Of a stretch of 7,103 bases of DNA, positions 5,894-7,103 are shown piece after piece. The position numbers and the translations under genes were made by a program. The notes under the pieces are model-generated. The model was not told the origin of the DNA, ran no database searches, and was given only the letters and a program-made list of their open reading frames with translations. Positions within the stretch are counted from its first letter, which is position 1, and the number at the start of each line of letters is the position of its first letter. The stretch is taken from the NCBI GenBank assembly GCA_051984675.1, contig JBPYFK010000141.1, forward strand, positions 1-7,103, read 5' to 3'. The stretch is from JBPYFK01 sp051984675. Lineage in GTDB: Bacteria; Actinomycetota; Actinomycetes; Mycobacteriales; Pseudonocardiaceae.

Positions 5894-5923
5894 AACCCCC
5901 GACGAACTAACGGGCGCGACCAC
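5894..5923 (-). repeat. Right terminal inverted repeat of IS630 element
   Basis: Reads AACCCCCGACGAACTAACGG from 5894 and ends GCGCGACCAC at 5923; it is the exact reverse complement of 4320-4349. It is followed by TAG, fitting an IS630 target with TA at the junction. Confidence 0.95.
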
Positions 5924-5947
5924 TAGCCGCGATAGGGCAAGCGGTCA

Positions 5948-6601
5948 TCAGTGCGCGGAGCCTCCGACCTGGGCGCGTCGGGCGTTGAAGATGGCTTGTA
6001 CGGCTTCTTCATCGCCTTCGATGTCGACCGGCCCAGGGGGGTTGTCGAGGGTGAGCACGCCCGCTGCCAGTCCGAGAACGATTGCGCCGTCAGCGCGGAC
6101 GACGGCGTCCAGATTGCTGCCATCATGCGGGCTCACCTCGATGCCCGAGTGCGTCGCTCGCAGCTGGAATAGCTGATCGTCGACCGCGATCCCCACCGTC
6201 GGTGACCGGTGAGGAGCCACCTTCCCGTCGAGTAGGGCCCGGAGAGGTACGACGAGCCAGTCGGCGCGGAAGTGGTCGCCGCCTGGGCCACGCTCCATGA
6301 GCGGTGTGGACCAGCGGATGAGGCTCTCGATCGGTTCCCTCAGCTCGGCGCCCCACGGGGTAAGGGCGTACAGGACGGCGTTGCCTTCCTCGGCCAGGCG
6401 CCGCTCGATCACGCCGGCGGTCTCGAGGTCGCGGAGGCGGTCGGTGAGCAGGTTCGTGGCCACGCCGGGAAGCCCGTCGAGCAGCTCGCGGTAGCGGGCG
6501 GGAGCGATCAACAGCTGGCGGACGATGAGCAGATTCCACCGGTCACCCACCACATCCAACGCCCGGGCGAGGCCGCAGTACTGGCCATAGCTTCGACTCA
6601 T
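5948..6601 (-). CDS. HxlR-family winged-helix regulator with C-terminal SCP2-like domain
   Basis: A 217-aa minus-strand protein starting at ATG 6601. Residues 1-100 are an HxlR-type DNA-binding domain: SYGQYCGLARALDVVGDRWNLLIVRQL, then PARYRELLDGLPGVATNLLTDRLRDLETAGVIERR as recognition helix and wing, and YALTPWGAELREPIESLIRW. Cys9 is at the conserved N-terminal position that senses electrophiles or disulfide stress in HypR/YodB-like members; it is the only Cys, so any switch would have to be between subunits or with a small thiol. Residues about 120-210 resemble the SCP2-like ligand-binding extension found in longer HxlR proteins and ending DIEGDEEAVQAIFNARRA. No ribosome site precedes the start. 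It has no gene partner in view: upstream is a transposase remnant and downstream, 24 bp past its stop, is the IS630 element, so any target operon may have been displaced. The family is clear; ligand and targets are unknown. Confidence 0.9.
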   Translation of the reverse strand: MSRSYGQYCGLARALDVVGDRWNLLIVRQLLIAPARYRELLDGLPGVATNLLTDRLRDLETAGVIERRLAEEGNAVLYALTPWGAELREPIESLIRWSTPLMERGPGGDHFRADWLVVPLRALLDGKVAPHRSPTVGIAVDDQLFQLRATHSGIEVSPHDGSNLDAVVRADGAIVLGLAAGVLTLDNPPGPVDIEGDEEAVQAIFNARRAQVGGSAH

Positions 6602-6627
6602 ACCATCACTTTATAATCTCAAGTAAC
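6602..6627 (-). promoter_or_regulatory. Likely near-leaderless promoter and autoregulatory site of the HxlR gene
   Basis: On the minus strand GGTTACTTGAGATTATAAAG runs up to the ATG. TATAAA ends 8 nt before the start codon, so transcription would begin at or next to the ATG and give a leaderless mRNA, which is common in actinobacteria and explains the missing ribosome site. ACTT (6608-6611) and AAGT (6621-6624) on the plus strand form small inverted arms around the -10 and may be a self-binding site. No good -35 is visible. Confidence 0.4.
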
Positions 6628-6680
6628 CTAAGGCTCTGCGAGAGGAGTGTGGATGAAAGGCCGAGCGATCCGGGGCTGAA

Positions 6681-6948
6681 GTTGCGGTGCCAGCGCAGCA
6701 TGGTGTCCGGGCGCATCAGCAACCGCAACCCGCAGTAGGTTCCGACGCAGCTGGTGCAATAACGCCGCGAGCAACGCCCGATCAGCTGGGGCGAACCGCA
6801 CCCTGTTCTTACCGAGTTGGCGCTGTAGCACCGTGATTTGATGGCGCAGGGCGAGGCTCTCGACGTCCTTGTCTCGGTCTCTCATCAGCAGCAGGCGCAG
6901 CATGGCGAACGTGTTCGTTACGCCCAGGTAGGCCAGTCGCAACAGCAC
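6681..6948 (-). pseudogene. Frameshifted 5' remnant of an integrase-type (rve) transposase
   Basis: Minus-strand frame from GTG 6948 reads VLLRLAYLGVTNTFAMLRLL, then DKDVESLALRHQITVLQRQL and RVRFAPADRALLAALLHQLRRNLL, matching the N-terminus of a common Streptomyces-type integrase/transposase. The open frame continues to 6628 but becomes unrelated after about 6735. The expected continuation, GLRLLMRPDTMLRWHRN, is present in another frame down to about 6681, so there is an indel near 6730-6740. After WHRN the likeness ends and the sequence runs into the HxlR promoter. The whole DDE catalytic core is missing, so this copy cannot transpose on its own. The family is named from memory of protein patterns, not a search. 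Confidence 0.8.
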
Positions 6949-6986
6949 AGTTGATCACCATGCCGTGGCACTCGATAGCAACGAAA

Positions 6987-7067
6987 ACGTCCGCTTAGCG
7001 ATCACGGGTGACCAACCCGTACGCCGTGCCCGGCGTGTCTCACCTGGGCGGACGTAATTATCGCTAA
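6987..7067 (-). other. Structured element with two hairpins and pseudoknot-ordered pairings
   Basis: Plus-strand order: ACGTCCGC (X, 6987-6994), TTAGCGAT (Y, 6995-7002), hairpin ACGGGT-gacca-ACCCGT (7004-7020), hairpin ACGCCG-tgcc-CGGCGT (7021-7036), an 11-nt linker, GCGGACGT (X', 7048-7055), AATT, ATCGCTAA (Y', 7060-7067). X pairs with X' and Y with Y', all perfectly, but in order X-Y-X'-Y', which is pseudoknot topology and not a simple palindrome. It lies 38 bp upstream of the transposase remnant on the minus strand, so it is most likely part of that element's left end or leader, acting as structured RNA or as binding sites on DNA. All pairings are read directly; the function is unknown. 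Confidence 0.45.
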
Positions 7068-7103
7068 CGGCAGGGTCCGCGGGGTGTTGGCCAAGTGGTC
7101 GTT

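Larger units (their letters stand above)
4320..5923 (+). mobile_element. Complete IS630-family insertion sequence, 1604 bp
   Basis: The ends are set by 30-bp perfect terminal inverted repeats (4320-4349 and 5894-5923); one more matching base on each side (A4319/T5924) could extend them to 31. Inside are a plus-strand DDE transposase, with its stop 2 nt before the right repeat, and a divergent minus-strand accessory ORF whose stop codon lies in the left repeat. IS630 elements duplicate TA on insertion. The right flank is TA (5924-5925), in the favoured C-TA-G setting, while the left flank is GA (4318-4319), so the duplication is either mutated on one side or the ends should be set one base further out with AG on both sides. 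The identical repeats and intact transposase suggest a fairly recent, possibly active copy. It lies 24 bp beyond the stop of the HxlR regulator. Confidence 0.93.

Noticed and set aside
6987..7067. CRISPR array or integron attC site
   Set aside because: The repeats are inverted, short and unevenly spaced, with no spacer series; GTTAGCG resembles an attC core only partly and the expected arrangement is absent.

Overview
The window is GC-rich DNA with GTG starts, short intergenic gaps and protein families typical of high-GC Actinobacteria. A filamentous actinomycete (Pseudonocardiales or Streptomyces-like) is the best guess, but the genus cannot be read from the sequence.

Positions 1-3901 hold a compact plus-strand operon for reactive-sulfur detoxification, resembling the staphylococcal cst operon. 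In order it contains: a CsoR-family repressor with the Cys-Cys pair but without the copper-binding His (CstR-like, a persulfide sensor); a near-perfect CstR/CsoR-type operator directly on the leader of the next gene; a one-domain rhodanese; a three-domain CstB-like persulfide dioxygenase/rhodanese fusion; a rhodanese with a two-helix membrane anchor; a TauE/SafE-type anion exporter; and a 57-residue cysteine-rich protein. The operon ends at a strong hairpin. The inferred logic is that persulfides modify the repressor and lift it from the operator. Rhodanese domains then pass sulfane sulfur between carriers, the dioxygenase oxidises it to sulfite, and the exporter removes sulfite or a related sulfur oxyanion. 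No sulfide:quinone reductase or TusA-fused CstA is in the window.

Positions 3902-4319 carry no convincing intact gene. They hold an 11-bp inverted repeat, three spaced TTGGCCA motifs and a short peptide frame that faintly resembles the start of an insertion-sequence transposase.

Positions 4320-5923 are a complete IS630-family insertion sequence of 1604 bp. It has 30-bp perfect terminal inverted repeats, a full-length DDE transposase on the plus strand and a divergent 115-residue accessory ORF of unknown function on the minus strand.

Positions 5948-6601 encode, on the minus strand, an HxlR-family winged-helix regulator with a C-terminal SCP2-like domain, apparently made from a near-leaderless mRNA. 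Upstream of it (6681-6948, minus strand) is a frameshifted, truncated 5' remnant of an integrase-type transposase. It is preceded by a highly structured 81-bp element (6987-7067) with two abutting 6-bp hairpins and two 8-bp pairings in pseudoknot order, which is the least explained signal in the window.
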